From Ruminococcus gauvreauii (GTDB lineage Bacteria; Bacillota; Clostridia; Lachnospirales; Lachnospiraceae): DNA of 64,000 nucleotides. The notes beneath the pieces are model-generated. The model saw nothing but the letters and a program-made list of their open reading frames with translations, made no database searches and was not told the DNA's origin. Each line of letters begins with the position of its first letter. The first letter of the stretch is position 1. The stretch lies in NCBI RefSeq assembly GCF_025151995.1, contig NZ_CP102290.1:3286001-3350000 (forward strand), read 5' to 3'. This document shows positions 25,313 to 34,446 of this stretch, piece by piece. Made by a program: the position numbers and the translations under genes.

Positions 25313-26413
25313 ATGGAAAACTTATGCGAAAAATTTACACAGGCCACACTCCCCAGGCTGCCGAAGAATAAAACAATGAAAATCGGCTGCATCGGTTCCG
25401 GTTTTATCATGGCGGAATGCCAGCTGAGCGCTTACAGAAAAAGTGGATTCTGTGTATATGGAATTGCTTCGAGGACTTATGGGAATGCAAAAAAAGTTGG
25501 GGAGCGGTATCAAATTCCAAATGTTTATCAGACGATCGAAGAATTGATCGCAGATACGGAGATTGAGATCGTTGACATTGCGCTGCCTCCGCATGTGCAG
25601 AAGGATATCGTACGGCTCTGCTGTGAGCAGGATCATATCAGGGGGATTCTGTGCCAAAAACCCCTGGCGGTCAATCTGAATGATGTAAAAGAAATTTCGA
25701 GGATGTGTAAAAATGCGGGCATTAAAGTGGCGGTGAATCAGAACATGCGCTATGATCAGTCAATCCGGGCGCTGAAATATGCACTGGAAGAGGGATACCT
25801 GGGTGATCCGGTGCTTGCATCCATTGACCTGCGGGCACTTGCGGGTGTTCAGCCTTTCTTCAGAGAATATGGAAAATTTGAGATTCTGGATCTGGCGATC
25901 CATCACCTGGACTGCTTCCGTTATCTGTTCGGCGATCCTGAAAAAGTGACCGCCGTCTGCAGACCTGATCCGAGAACTCCATTTGAGCACAGAGACGGCC
26001 TTTCAGAATATATCCTGCAGTACAAAAACGGTCTGATCGCCAACAGCATTGACGATGGGTACGCGGGACCGGATGAGCCGTGTGCCAGTGAGCGGTATAT
26101 CAACTGGAGAGTGGAGGGTACCGGGGGAATTGCTTTGGGCACCATCGGTTGGCACAGATTTCCCGAGATCACTCCCAGTACATTCAAGTTGGCGAGTACA
26201 AGAATTCCGGATAAGTGGCTGACACCATCCTGGAAGACTGCCTGGTTTCCGGACGCCTTCACGGGAACGATGGCAGACCTGATGTGCGCGTTGGAAGAAG
26301 ACAGGGAGCCCGTGATCAGCGTAGAGGATAATCTCGTCACCATGGCATGTGTGGAGGCATGCTACAAGTCTATTCGGGAGGAACGGACGGTCTATCTGAG
26401 GGAGCTGCTGTAA
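25313..26413 (+). CDS. Gfo/Idh/MocA family oxidoreductase
   Basis: This 366-residue protein has the nucleotide-binding segment KIGCIGSGFIMAECQLSAY near residue 23, the catalytic lysine in LCQKPLAVNL near 118, and DLAIHHLDCFRYLFG near 195 with the Asp and His residues. It is monocistronic: a promoter lies upstream and a strong terminator follows the stop. It is divergent from an AraC regulator, which probably controls it. It belongs to the same superfamily as the two genes at 16039 and 17076 but is a distinct subgroup. The substrate is unknown; sugar or sugar-acid oxidation is likely from the context of two sugar transporters. Confidence 0.85.
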   Translation: MENLCEKFTQATLPRLPKNKTMKIGCIGSGFIMAECQLSAYRKSGFCVYGIASRTYGNAKKVGERYQIPNVYQTIEELIADTEIEIVDIALPPHVQKDIVRLCCEQDHIRGILCQKPLAVNLNDVKEISRMCKNAGIKVAVNQNMRYDQSIRALKYALEEGYLGDPVLASIDLRALAGVQPFFREYGKFEILDLAIHHLDCFRYLFGDPEKVTAVCRPDPRTPFEHRDGLSEYILQYKNGLIANSIDDGYAGPDEPCASERYINWRVEGTGGIALGTIGWHRFPEITPSTFKLASTRIPDKWLTPSWKTAWFPDAFTGTMADLMCALEEDREPVISVEDNLVTMACVEACYKSIREERTVYLRELL

Positions 26414-26418
26414 AAATG

Positions 26419-26476
26419 AAAACACCTTACATGCGAATGCATCTGTTCTAGATTGGATTCACATGTAAGGTGTTTT
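26419..26476. terminator. Bidirectional rho-independent terminator
   Basis: AAAACACCTTACATG at 26419-26433 pairs perfectly with CATGTAAGGTGTTTT at 26462-26476. The A-run and T-run at the two ends let it work in both directions, serving the oxidoreductase gene and the remnant gene on the other strand. Confidence 0.8.
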
Positions 26477-26484
26477 AAAGACTG

Positions 26485-26958
26485 TCAGAATCCTGCTTTT
26501 TTTAGTTCATCCATCATCGCACTTCTTCTTTTATAATCCGTCTTCCACTGTGCGGCGATTTGCTGTGCTTTTTCTTTCCACTGTGGGTATTTTGTTATCT
26601 TTTTCAGGTATTTTATCAGATGATAGTAGGTATTTCGCTGAGAAGCACTGGCTGCCTCAGACTGCACATACCTGATATACAGATCCGCTGTTCTCTATTT
26701 CAAATAAAAGCCGTTCAAACAATTTCTCCTCTTTCAGAAAATCATATTTAACTGAATATGTATTTAGGGAAGTTAACAGCCGTTCGCGGAAGCCTACCCA
26801 TCCTGAACGATAATCTGAACCTCATAATCCTCTCTGCCCTCGACAACAGTCCTGTATTCGTCTTCTGCTTTATCCAGGGATGTGACTGCCCCCATCTCGT
26901 GATAATTCCATCCGCGTTCTAATATGTGTGCTCGAAATAAACATTTCCAGTCATTCAT
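26485..26958 (-). pseudogene. Remnant of a SWIM zinc-finger family protein gene
   Basis: Three separated pieces read as one protein in the same order. The N-terminal piece (26794-26958, 54 codons) starts MNDWKCLFRAHILERGWNYH and ends at a stop. A middle piece (about 26657-26746) reads KYDFLKEEKLFERLL. The C-terminal piece (26485 to about 26690) contains YYHLIKYLKKI and ends RRSAMMDELKKAGF, in a different frame from the middle piece. The start and end patterns resemble clostridial SWIM zinc-finger proteins of several hundred residues. The CxC...CxH zinc finger and most of the body are missing. I read it as a gene that lost its interior by deletion plus a frameshift. The family assignment is from memory of motifs. 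Confidence 0.6.
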
Positions 26959-27187
26959 AGAGTACTCCCGTTATAGACGACAATAATCTTTCATAGACAG
27001 GAAAGTACTTGAAATCAGTTCTTGAATACAGTAGTTAACTAAAATCAACAAAATATAGAATGAGAATTCATGCAATGTGTATAAAATACACAATGAAATT
27101 AATATAATGCACCTTTTCTTTAATTTGTCAGTTTACAGAAAAGTCAAAAAAAATTAACATGATAAAAAAGAGGAGGCGAGATAAAGG

Positions 27188-28681
27188 ATGGAATACACGG
27201 GTGAATATATTCTCGAAATGAAGAATATCGTGAAACTCTTTCCGGGCGTACGCGCACTGGATGGGATGAACCTGAAAATCCGACCGGGCAAAGTCCATGT
27301 GATAGCCGGAGAAAACGGAGCCGGAAAATCAACGCTTATGAAGGTCATAAACGGAGATTACGTTGCTGAAGAAGGTGAAGTCATCTATAAGGGGCAAAAG
27401 CTTGGCAAAAGGACGATTATGGAGACGATCCAAATGGGAATTTCCATGATCAGACAGGAAATGAACCCAATCAGACAGATGACTGTTGCGGAGAACATTT
27501 ATCTGGGCCGGGAACCGCAGAAAGTAAAGGGATTTGTGGATTTTAAAATATTAAATGACAGGACAAATCAGCTTCTTCAGGAGCTGGAAATTCCCTATAA
27601 GGCGACCCAGAAGCTGGAGACGATGAGTATTGCGGCACAGCAGCAGATAGAGATTGCAAAAGCAATGAGTACAAACGCATCTGTCATTATCATGGATGAA
27701 CCTACTTCGGCAATATCAGACACAGAAGTCAATATGTTGTTCAGACAGATTCAAAGATTAAAAGAGAAAGGCGTTGCGATCATTTATATTACTCATAAAA
27801 TGGACGAAATCAGGAGGATCGCGGATGAAATTACGATCATCCGGGACGGGTCATGGGTGAGCTCCGGTCCAATTGAAGAATATAAAGAGGATGATATTAT
27901 ATCACTCATGGTAGGACGGAAAATCTCAAACATTTTCCCAAAAGAAGAAGTACTGATCGGTGATGTTGTGATGGAAGTGAAAGGCCTGACCAGCAGAGGA
28001 GTCTTCAGAGATATTGATTTCAAGGTCCGTGCAGGAGAGATCCTGGGATTCTCAGGTCTGGTTGGCGCTGGACGTTCCGAAGTGATGCGCGCCATTTTTG
28101 GATTGGATCCTTATGAATCCGGAGAGATTATGCTGAATGGCAGAGAGCTGAAAATAAAAAGTACGGAAGATGCCATTGCCAACGGGATTGCAATGGCATC
28201 GGAGGACCGCCGGGCGGAGGGGATTGTTCCGGTGAGATCAGTGAGAGAAAATATTTCTCTGGCTTTTATCCGGCAATTTAAAAGGCAGGCAAAAATTGTT
28301 AATAAAAAAGAAGAGAAAAAAGCGGTCAATAATATGATTGATACCTTCAACATTAAGGTTTCCAATCCAGAACAGGAAATACGGACACTTTCCGGAGGAA
28401 ATCAGCAAAAGGCAATTCTCGCGAAATGGCTTCTGGGGGATATTAAAGTCCTGATTCTGGATGAGCCGACGAGAGGAATCGATGTTGGATCCAAGGCAGA
28501 GATTCATAAGCTTATGTGCGATTATGCGAAGAAAGGAATTGCAATTATCATGATATCTTCTGAGCTGCCGGAGATCCTGGGTATGAGTGACCGGGTTATG
28601 GTCATGAGGGAAGGGCGGATAGCAGCTGAACTTACACGCGAAGAGGCATCGCAGGAAGCGATTATGAAATTAGCAACCTGA
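27188..28681 (+). CDS. Sugar ABC transporter ATP-binding protein (RbsA/MglA type), second system
   Basis: This 497-residue dual-ABC ATPase has first-domain Walker A GENGAGKST near residue 42, a signature region MSIAAQQQIEIAKAM and Walker B IIMDEPTSAIS. The second domain has GLVGAGRSEV (normal relaxed form), LSGGNQQKAILAKWL and LILDEPTRGIDVG. It is the first gene of an operon with permease, lipoprotein and two hydrolases. GAGGAGGCGAG precedes the ATG. It belongs to the same family as the ATPase at 19678 but is clearly diverged, so it is not a recent copy. About 230 bp of AT-rich sequence upstream (26959-27187) should hold the promoter; I could not pick one confidently. Confidence 0.93.
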   Translation: MEYTGEYILEMKNIVKLFPGVRALDGMNLKIRPGKVHVIAGENGAGKSTLMKVINGDYVAEEGEVIYKGQKLGKRTIMETIQMGISMIRQEMNPIRQMTVAENIYLGREPQKVKGFVDFKILNDRTNQLLQELEIPYKATQKLETMSIAAQQQIEIAKAMSTNASVIIMDEPTSAISDTEVNMLFRQIQRLKEKGVAIIYITHKMDEIRRIADEITIIRDGSWVSSGPIEEYKEDDIISLMVGRKISNIFPKEEVLIGDVVMEVKGLTSRGVFRDIDFKVRAGEILGFSGLVGAGRSEVMRAIFGLDPYESGEIMLNGRELKIKSTEDAIANGIAMASEDRRAEGIVPVRSVRENISLAFIRQFKRQAKIVNKKEEKKAVNNMIDTFNIKVSNPEQEIRTLSGGNQQKAILAKWLLGDIKVLILDEPTRGIDVGSKAEIHKLMCDYAKKGIAIIMISSELPEILGMSDRVMVMREGRIAAELTREEASQEAIMKLAT

Positions 28682-28706
28682 TTAGAAAAAGAGAGGTATC
28701 GAAAAG

Positions 28707-29705
28707 ATGAGGAAAACAAAAAAGAAATTTAGTTTTGCGGAATTTTACAGTAAATTTGGCGTTGTCACCATTCTGATCGTGGTATTTGTGATTGCGTCTT
28801 TGCTTTCGGGAAACTTCCTGAAACCGGCTAACCTTACAAATGTTTTGCGGCAGATCGTGGTTGTTACCGTGATTGGATGCGGAGCCTGTTTTGTGTTGAT
28901 CACCGCACAGATTAATATCGCCTATGACTCACTGATCGCCTGTGTAGGATGTACGTCATGTCTGGTGATGATTCATACAGGCAGCGTCTTTCTGGCAGTG
29001 ATTGTCGGAATCGCACTGGGGGCAGTGATCGGATTGTTTTATGGATTTTGCGTTGCGAAATTGTCAATGCCTGGATTTATTGTCGGTCTGGCGATCGATA
29101 CGATAGCGTCGGGAGCCATCCTTCTGGCGACGAACGGAAATCCGATTTCCGGTCTGGGAAAATTTACAGTGATCGGGCAGGGGTACATAGGATTCGTACC
29201 GATCTCTGTTATCATTATGTTTGGTGTTTTGGTCGTAAGCTACGTTTTGCTCAATATGACTTGCTTTGGAAGGCAGGTTATGGCGGTCGGCGGAAATAAA
29301 CAGGCGGCGATTGCCTCCGGCATCAATGTGGACAGAGTCATTATATTAGTTTACATATACGATGGCATCATGACGGCCATCGCGGCGATTATCTTTATGT
29401 CACGGCTTTCTTCCGGTCAGCCGTCCGCAGGCGTGGGGTATGCATTTGATGCAATTACAGCTGTTGTCGTAGGCGGTGTTTCGATCTACGGGGGTTCCGG
29501 TAATGTGATAGGAACAATTGTCGGAGCTGCCATCGTGGGTATTCTCAATAATCTGATGAATCTTCTGAATGTCACCAGTTATTGGCAGAATATCGTTTCC
29601 GGCATTGTCATCCTTCTGGCAGTGCTGATGGATGTCATGACGAAACGTGCCTCCGCAAATGCAATCAAGAATGCGATGGCTGACAGAACGGAGAAGGCAG
29701 CTTAG
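28707..29705 (+). CDS. Sugar ABC transporter permease (RbsC type), second system
   Basis: This 332-residue membrane protein has multiple hydrophobic helices and the family segments CFVLITAQINIAYDSLIA (the family's usual GGIDLSVG position, here altered) and AITAVVVGGVSIYGGSGNVIG near 250. It lies 25 bp after the ATPase gene. The loss of the conserved Gly-Gly-Ile-Asp-Leu-Ser motif in favour of TAQINIAYDS is unusual and may reflect a different substrate. The lipoprotein gene follows. Confidence 0.9.
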   Translation: MRKTKKKFSFAEFYSKFGVVTILIVVFVIASLLSGNFLKPANLTNVLRQIVVVTVIGCGACFVLITAQINIAYDSLIACVGCTSCLVMIHTGSVFLAVIVGIALGAVIGLFYGFCVAKLSMPGFIVGLAIDTIASGAILLATNGNPISGLGKFTVIGQGYIGFVPISVIIMFGVLVVSYVLLNMTCFGRQVMAVGGNKQAAIASGINVDRVIILVYIYDGIMTAIAAIIFMSRLSSGQPSAGVGYAFDAITAVVVGGVSIYGGSGNVIGTIVGAAIVGILNNLMNLLNVTSYWQNIVSGIVILLAVLMDVMTKRASANAIKNAMADRTEKAA

Positions 29706-29766
29706 TGAAAATCCGAAACTAAAGGCAATAAATGCTTTTAGAATACACGAAAAAAGGAGAAACGAT

Positions 29767-30780
29767 ATGAAACGAGGTAAATTGAAAAAGATGATGGCAT
29801 TGATTGCCGGGTTTGCGATGGTGTGTACAGTGATAACAGGTTGTTCATCTGGGGGCGGAGCCTCCGATGATGCGGGGAACAAAGAAGATTCACAGAGCAG
29901 TGCTGACAGTGAGGAGAAAGAGACTTACACGATCGGTTTTACAAACCGCCTGGCATCCGATGTGTTTTTAAAAACACTGGAGGACAAGTTTGTAGCCGCA
30001 TGTGAGGCGGACGGACGATTTGAAGTAGTACTGGCAGATGCCAATAATGACAGCCAGAAACAGGTGGAGCAGGTTGACAATTTTCTTGTGATGGACGTGG
30101 ATGCCCTTGTGTTGTGCCCGAATGATCAGGAAAGCCTTGTGCCTCAGATTGAGCAGGCCAACAAATCAGGAATACCGGTATTTACATTTTCAACGCAGGC
30201 TTCCGGCGGTGATCAGGTGTACGTAGGCGTTTCTAATTACGACTGTGGATATTGTCAGGGAGAATGGCTGCGTGAAAACCTTCCCGAAAATGCAAAAATC
30301 ATCTATCTTGCCGGAAATATGGGATATCAGATTTCCATTGACAGGGAAAATGGTCTGAAAGACGGCTTGGGTGACCGTCTTGCCGAGAATGGCGGGGATG
30401 TTGAAATAATCGCTCAGCAGGAATATATGTATACACGTGAAGAGGGCATGACGATTATGGAAGACTATATTCAGGCATATGATGACTTCGACTGTGTGGT
30501 CACGGTTAATGACCAGGGAGCCTGCGGAGCCATTGAGGCACTGAAGGCCGCCAATCGGCTGGATGGTGTGATGGTCTGTGGGATTGACGCGATTGACGAT
30601 GCGCTCAATTACATCTCAAGCGGTGAGATGTCGATGACTGTCCGCCAGGACCCGGATGCCCAGGCAGAGGCGCTGTATCAGGCGATCTGCGATACGTTTG
30701 ACGGGAAAGAAGTTGAACCTGTGATTGAGACACCTGTCCAGACAATTACTTCAGACAATGTGGCTGAATTTGTAAAATAA
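29767..30780 (+). CDS. Sugar ABC transporter substrate-binding lipoprotein, second system
   Basis: This 337-residue protein has a lipoprotein signal ending VITGC (Cys near residue 25), a short Ser/Gly/Asp-rich linker and a type 1 periplasmic-binding domain (TIGFTNRLASDVFLKTL, DALVLCPNDQESLVPQI, CVVTVNDQGACGAIEAL). The frame is open upstream into the permease 3' end, but AAAAAGGAG at about 29751-29759 fixes ATG 29767 as start. It captures the substrate of this transporter outside the cell. A hairpin after the stop separates it from the hydrolase genes. Confidence 0.92.
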   Translation: MKRGKLKKMMALIAGFAMVCTVITGCSSGGGASDDAGNKEDSQSSADSEEKETYTIGFTNRLASDVFLKTLEDKFVAACEADGRFEVVLADANNDSQKQVEQVDNFLVMDVDALVLCPNDQESLVPQIEQANKSGIPVFTFSTQASGGDQVYVGVSNYDCGYCQGEWLRENLPENAKIIYLAGNMGYQISIDRENGLKDGLGDRLAENGGDVEIIAQQEYMYTREEGMTIMEDYIQAYDDFDCVVTVNDQGACGAIEALKAANRLDGVMVCGIDAIDDALNYISSGEMSMTVRQDPDAQAEALYQAICDTFDGKEVEPVIETPVQTITSDNVAEFVK

Positions 30781-30791
30781 TAAACGAGGGT

Positions 30792-30830
30792 CAAAAGCGG
30801 GATGTCATGCTAGAGGGCAGCCCGCTTTTG
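30792..30830 (+). other. Intercistronic hairpin between SBP and hydrolase genes
   Basis: CAAAAGCGGG at 30792-30801 pairs perfectly with CCCGCTTTTG at 30821-30830. It has no T tail and is followed at once by the ribosome binding site of the next gene. It probably stabilises the upstream mRNA, as is common after binding-protein genes, rather than fully stopping transcription. Confidence 0.55.
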
Positions 30831-30849
30831 GGAAATAGGAGGAAAACAT

Positions 30850-32598
30850 ATGGGAAATTATTCTGGCCGTGAGTTTGATCCTGATTTTGACAGGACGGAT
30901 GTTGATATTTTATGTATATCCGGAAAGAGTGATATTGTTCAGAAGCCCGTAGATCCGGCAGATCCCTACAGGTCCTCACACATCGGAATATTTGAGCGGT
31001 GTATTGAGACCGGTGATAAAAAGGAAACGTACGCGGTCTATATACCGGAAGACTTTCCGCCATTCGGGGATGGAATCTTTGTGTTTGCACCTGGAAAAAT
31101 ATCAGCAGAAGATTATATACAGCATAGCGGTATCCGGAAAATGGCGGATGAACACTGCATGGTTCTTCTTATCCTGCAGTCCCCCGATACTTTATGGAAA
31201 GAAAGAAGCGTTGAAAACATTCTTGCGTATGCCAGAAGCGCCTTTCTGGACATGAGCCTGAGGGATCTCTATACCTGGAATGAGGCGTCTTATTATGTAT
31301 TAGGAATGGAAGACGGCGCCTATGCGGCAAACGTATTTACCATGATGTACAGCAGCATTCTTGCCGCGTCAGTGCTGCGCGGGGATTCTTCCGTCTCGGA
31401 GGAGTTTCTTGACATCGTGAAAATACTGCCGTCTGATGGAAACAGGGATATACGAAAATCTGACAATCCGATTCCGGTCTGGCTGATTGGAGAGGATGAA
31501 AGGTCCGTCAGATACTATCGCAGCGCATGCCGTACCGAAGAAGGATACAGCGTTGGAAACTTTGCCAGGAAGTATATGCCGAAACCAGATCCTGTCTTAA
31601 GCCTGGTTGATGAGCAGGCGGTCGCTGAGGTATGGGTCAGTACACCGGAGGAGACTGCCGGCTGGAAGAGCGAATGCTTTTTTGACGAGGCCGCCAGATT
31701 TCTTCTTCGTTTCAAAAGATGGGCAGGAACGGGAAACCGTAAGCTGAGAAGAACGATAACAGCTGATGATATCGGTCTTGTCAAAAAGGAGATAATTGTT
31801 GACGGAAAAAAACGATACTGGTATGTCTATGAACCCTCCGCATACAGAAGGGACAAGATGCAGAAGCTGCCGATGGTGATCGGATTGCACGGATTGTGCG
31901 GAACCGGGGAGTTCTGGGCGCAGAACACCGAGTGGCATCGTGTGGCGGAAGCCAGAGATTTTATTATGGTATACCCAACGGCGTACATGCATATATACGG
32001 AGCGTGTATGTGCGCGACACCTGCGTGGTCGGGATCGGGGATGCCGCTGCCTGACGGTCATGATGACCTGCCATTTTTTAAGGCAATGATTGAAAAGATG
32101 TGCGAAGAGTATATGATTGACAGTGAGCGCATCTATGTGGCCGGACACTCCAATGGTTCCGCGATGACACAGAGATTAATCGAAAAAATGCCTGAATATT
32201 TTGCGGCATTCGGACCAAACGGATACGCGGAGGGCGATATCGCGGATGAATGCAGGTTAAATTCATATGAGCATTCTGTTGTGTGCCCAACGTGGCTGTT
32301 TAAAGGAGACAGAGATATTGGAAGCAAGGCAGATCTGACGGATGGATCAGCAAATGCATGTGTACTCGGCAGGCTCTGTGAGCAGAACGGAGCTGATTAC
32401 CGGTCACCGAAAATTTACCAGAATGGTATCTATAAAAACTATGTGTGGTATGATAAACAGAGAGTACCTGTTGTCAGATTCAGTGCCCTGAAAGGTTTTC
32501 CGCATGCTTATACGCCGGAGAATGCCTGGATGACCTGGGACGAGTACTTTTGTAAATTTAAACGAAAAAGAGATGGTTCTGTTGAATATCTTGGATGA
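30850..32598 (+). CDS. Double alpha/beta-hydrolase, PHB-depolymerase/feruloyl-esterase-like C-terminal domain (copy 1)
   Basis: A 582-residue protein without an obvious signal peptide. The C-terminal half (about 310-575) is an esterase-type alpha/beta hydrolase: LPMVIGLHGLCGTGEF (oxyanion region), VAGHSNGSAMTQRL with the nucleophile Ser in GHSNG near 435, and a late His in FPHAYTPENAW. The N-terminal half resembles a second hydrolase fold, but the nucleophile elbow reads GMEDG, so it should be inactive. The following gene has the same two-part layout. Both sit downstream of a sugar transporter, which suggests intracellular removal of ester groups from imported material. The substrate is not known. 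Confidence 0.78.
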   Translation: MGNYSGREFDPDFDRTDVDILCISGKSDIVQKPVDPADPYRSSHIGIFERCIETGDKKETYAVYIPEDFPPFGDGIFVFAPGKISAEDYIQHSGIRKMADEHCMVLLILQSPDTLWKERSVENILAYARSAFLDMSLRDLYTWNEASYYVLGMEDGAYAANVFTMMYSSILAASVLRGDSSVSEEFLDIVKILPSDGNRDIRKSDNPIPVWLIGEDERSVRYYRSACRTEEGYSVGNFARKYMPKPDPVLSLVDEQAVAEVWVSTPEETAGWKSECFFDEAARFLLRFKRWAGTGNRKLRRTITADDIGLVKKEIIVDGKKRYWYVYEPSAYRRDKMQKLPMVIGLHGLCGTGEFWAQNTEWHRVAEARDFIMVYPTAYMHIYGACMCATPAWSGSGMPLPDGHDDLPFFKAMIEKMCEEYMIDSERIYVAGHSNGSAMTQRLIEKMPEYFAAFGPNGYAEGDIADECRLNSYEHSVVCPTWLFKGDRDIGSKADLTDGSANACVLGRLCEQNGADYRSPKIYQNGIYKNYVWYDKQRVPVVRFSALKGFPHAYTPENAWMTWDEYFCKFKRKRDGSVEYLG

Positions 32599-32619
32599 CA
32601 TCACGGAGGTCAGTGAATT

Positions 32620-34404
32620 ATGAGCAAAATCAGGCAAAAAATTGATCCGTTAGATCCCTATCTGCCCAGTCATGTGGGCGTTTTTGAGGATGAGATCGAG
32701 GTCAGCGGTGTGATGCGCCGCGTGATCATGTATATTCCTGAAGGGGCGCGAGCGTCCAATGCCGGTATCATGATACTGCCGGACGACGGGATATCTGCGG
32801 CGGAGATGCTGGAAAAGAGCAACTGGCGTGAGATAGCCGATACAGAGGAAGAAAAAGAAAAAGTAACATTGATGTTTCTGGAGCCGCGGCATGGACATTG
32901 GAATATTAAGGAACCATACGGGGAAGACGGCGGAGATGTGGAGTATGTGAAAATGGCATATGATCGTTTTGCCCGCCGGGATCTGTTCTGCGTTCATGAA
33001 TCTAAATTCTATATGGCAGGTTACGGGAGCGGGGCAACGATTGCACAGATGGCGGCTATGTATGACCCCGCGGTATATGCCGGCATTGCCGCCGTCTCAC
33101 CAAAACCTGTACCGGAACAATTTATGAAAGAAGCAGGCGCACAAGTTTGTTTCCGTTTGAATGGATTTGAGGATGATACAGGATTGGGAATGAAAAAAGG
33201 GGAAATTCCAGTTCCCGTGTGGATCATTCTGGACAGGAACTGTGATGATACATATGATAGTGAAACAGCGTATTGGAAAAGGGCGCTTGCAGCTGACAAA
33301 TGCAGTATGCTTTATCCGGATACGGTACAGCATATCCGGACAAAAGAGACGCTGTCGCCTCTTAATCAACATAAAGAGGCCTATCGGCTATGGGTGAGCA
33401 GGATTGAGAATCCTGCAAAGGATCATGGAAACCTCCTGAATCGGCGTATCTGGAAGAAATTTTTATATCCGGTGCGCAGATGGATGTCGCAGCCAGGCGG
33501 AGATCTGCGGATGACGTGTGCGTTGATTGATGATTTGCATATGGAGTATTATTACAGGGAAGTTGACGGATGGATGCGTGAATGGTATGTCTATGTGCCG
33601 GAAAGCGTAAAGGCAAATCCAGACAGGAAAGTACCGCTTGTCCTGGCTATGCATGGATATACGTGTTCGGGTGAAATCTACAGCGGAAATTCAGGCTGGC
33701 ATCAGGTTGCTGACGAATATGGATTTATTGTGGTATTTCCATCAGCAGTTCACGGCTGTTTTGCGGTGAAGGAGGAAAATCGTGCCATAAGCAAGGATAT
33801 CACGGTTCTGCCGGCGTGGAATATCTACTCAAATCCGGAGTTTCCCGATGAGCTTATATTTTTTGAATATCTGCTGGATGATTTGATGCATACCTATTGT
33901 ATCGACGAGGGGCGTGTCTATGCGACAGGGCATTCGATGGGTTCGTTGATGGTGCAGATGCTGGCGATTGCCAGACCTCATTGGTTTGCAGCGGTAGCTC
34001 CCTGCTCAGGCGTGTTGTTTTTAGATGCGCTGGATCATTTTCAGATGCAGGACTATTTCAGGGAACGGCCGGACGTTGAAATGCCGGTGTGGATGTTCGG
34101 CGGTGAGAGAGAAGAATGGCTGTTGCCCGCGGTACCTGCGGAGCATAATATAACCGCCGAATCGATTCGCTTCTGGTGCCGGCTGAACGATTATGAGTCG
34201 GTCCCCGGGGAGTTTGCAGAAAGTCAGATTCACAATCAGCTGTGGCATGACTATTGTTTCAAAAAGGGAGTATGCGACCTTGTACGTTATACATGGATCA
34301 GACATCTCCCTCATGCGACGATGCCGGAAATGTCGTTCCGGATATGGGAAGAGTTTTTTTCCGGTTATTACCGGGATTCAGATGGGAAGACCGGACAGTA
34401 TTAA
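32620..34404 (+). CDS. Double alpha/beta-hydrolase, esterase-like C-terminal domain (copy 2)
   Basis: A 594-residue paralog of the preceding gene, 21 bp downstream. It shares the opening pattern DPLDPYLPSHVGVFE and the two-domain layout. The C-terminal domain has VPLVLAMHGYTCSGEIY, ATGHSMGSLMVQML with the nucleophile Ser near 450, and a late His in RHLPHATMPEMS. The N-terminal elbow reads AGYGSGA, with Gly where the nucleophile Ser should be. The two copies are strongly diverged overall, so the duplication is old and both are kept. No secretion signal is visible, so a cytoplasmic esterase is likeliest. This is the last gene of the second transporter operon before a weak terminator. Confidence 0.78.
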   Translation: MSKIRQKIDPLDPYLPSHVGVFEDEIEVSGVMRRVIMYIPEGARASNAGIMILPDDGISAAEMLEKSNWREIADTEEEKEKVTLMFLEPRHGHWNIKEPYGEDGGDVEYVKMAYDRFARRDLFCVHESKFYMAGYGSGATIAQMAAMYDPAVYAGIAAVSPKPVPEQFMKEAGAQVCFRLNGFEDDTGLGMKKGEIPVPVWIILDRNCDDTYDSETAYWKRALAADKCSMLYPDTVQHIRTKETLSPLNQHKEAYRLWVSRIENPAKDHGNLLNRRIWKKFLYPVRRWMSQPGGDLRMTCALIDDLHMEYYYREVDGWMREWYVYVPESVKANPDRKVPLVLAMHGYTCSGEIYSGNSGWHQVADEYGFIVVFPSAVHGCFAVKEENRAISKDITVLPAWNIYSNPEFPDELIFFEYLLDDLMHTYCIDEGRVYATGHSMGSLMVQMLAIARPHWFAAVAPCSGVLFLDALDHFQMQDYFRERPDVEMPVWMFGGEREEWLLPAVPAEHNITAESIRFWCRLNDYESVPGEFAESQIHNQLWHDYCFKKGVCDLVRYTWIRHLPHATMPEMSFRIWEEFFSGYYRDSDGKTGQY

Positions 34405-34420
34405 CTGCTGTCCGGTTTGT
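34390..34420 (+). terminator. Weak terminator after the hydrolase genes
   Basis: ACCGGACAG (34390-34398), overlapping the end of the coding region, pairs with CTGTCCGGT (34408-34416), followed by TTGTTG. Some read-through into the next genes is plausible because no strong promoter is obvious between them. Confidence 0.55.
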
Positions 34421-34446
34421 TGAATATGCGAGGAGGGTCACGGAGA

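Noticed and set aside
16039..30780. Possible C-glycoside deglycosylation (Dgp-like) locus because of several Gfo/Idh/MocA genes
   Set aside because: The characteristic DgpB/DgpC subunit genes are not present, so oxidoreductases alone do not support it.
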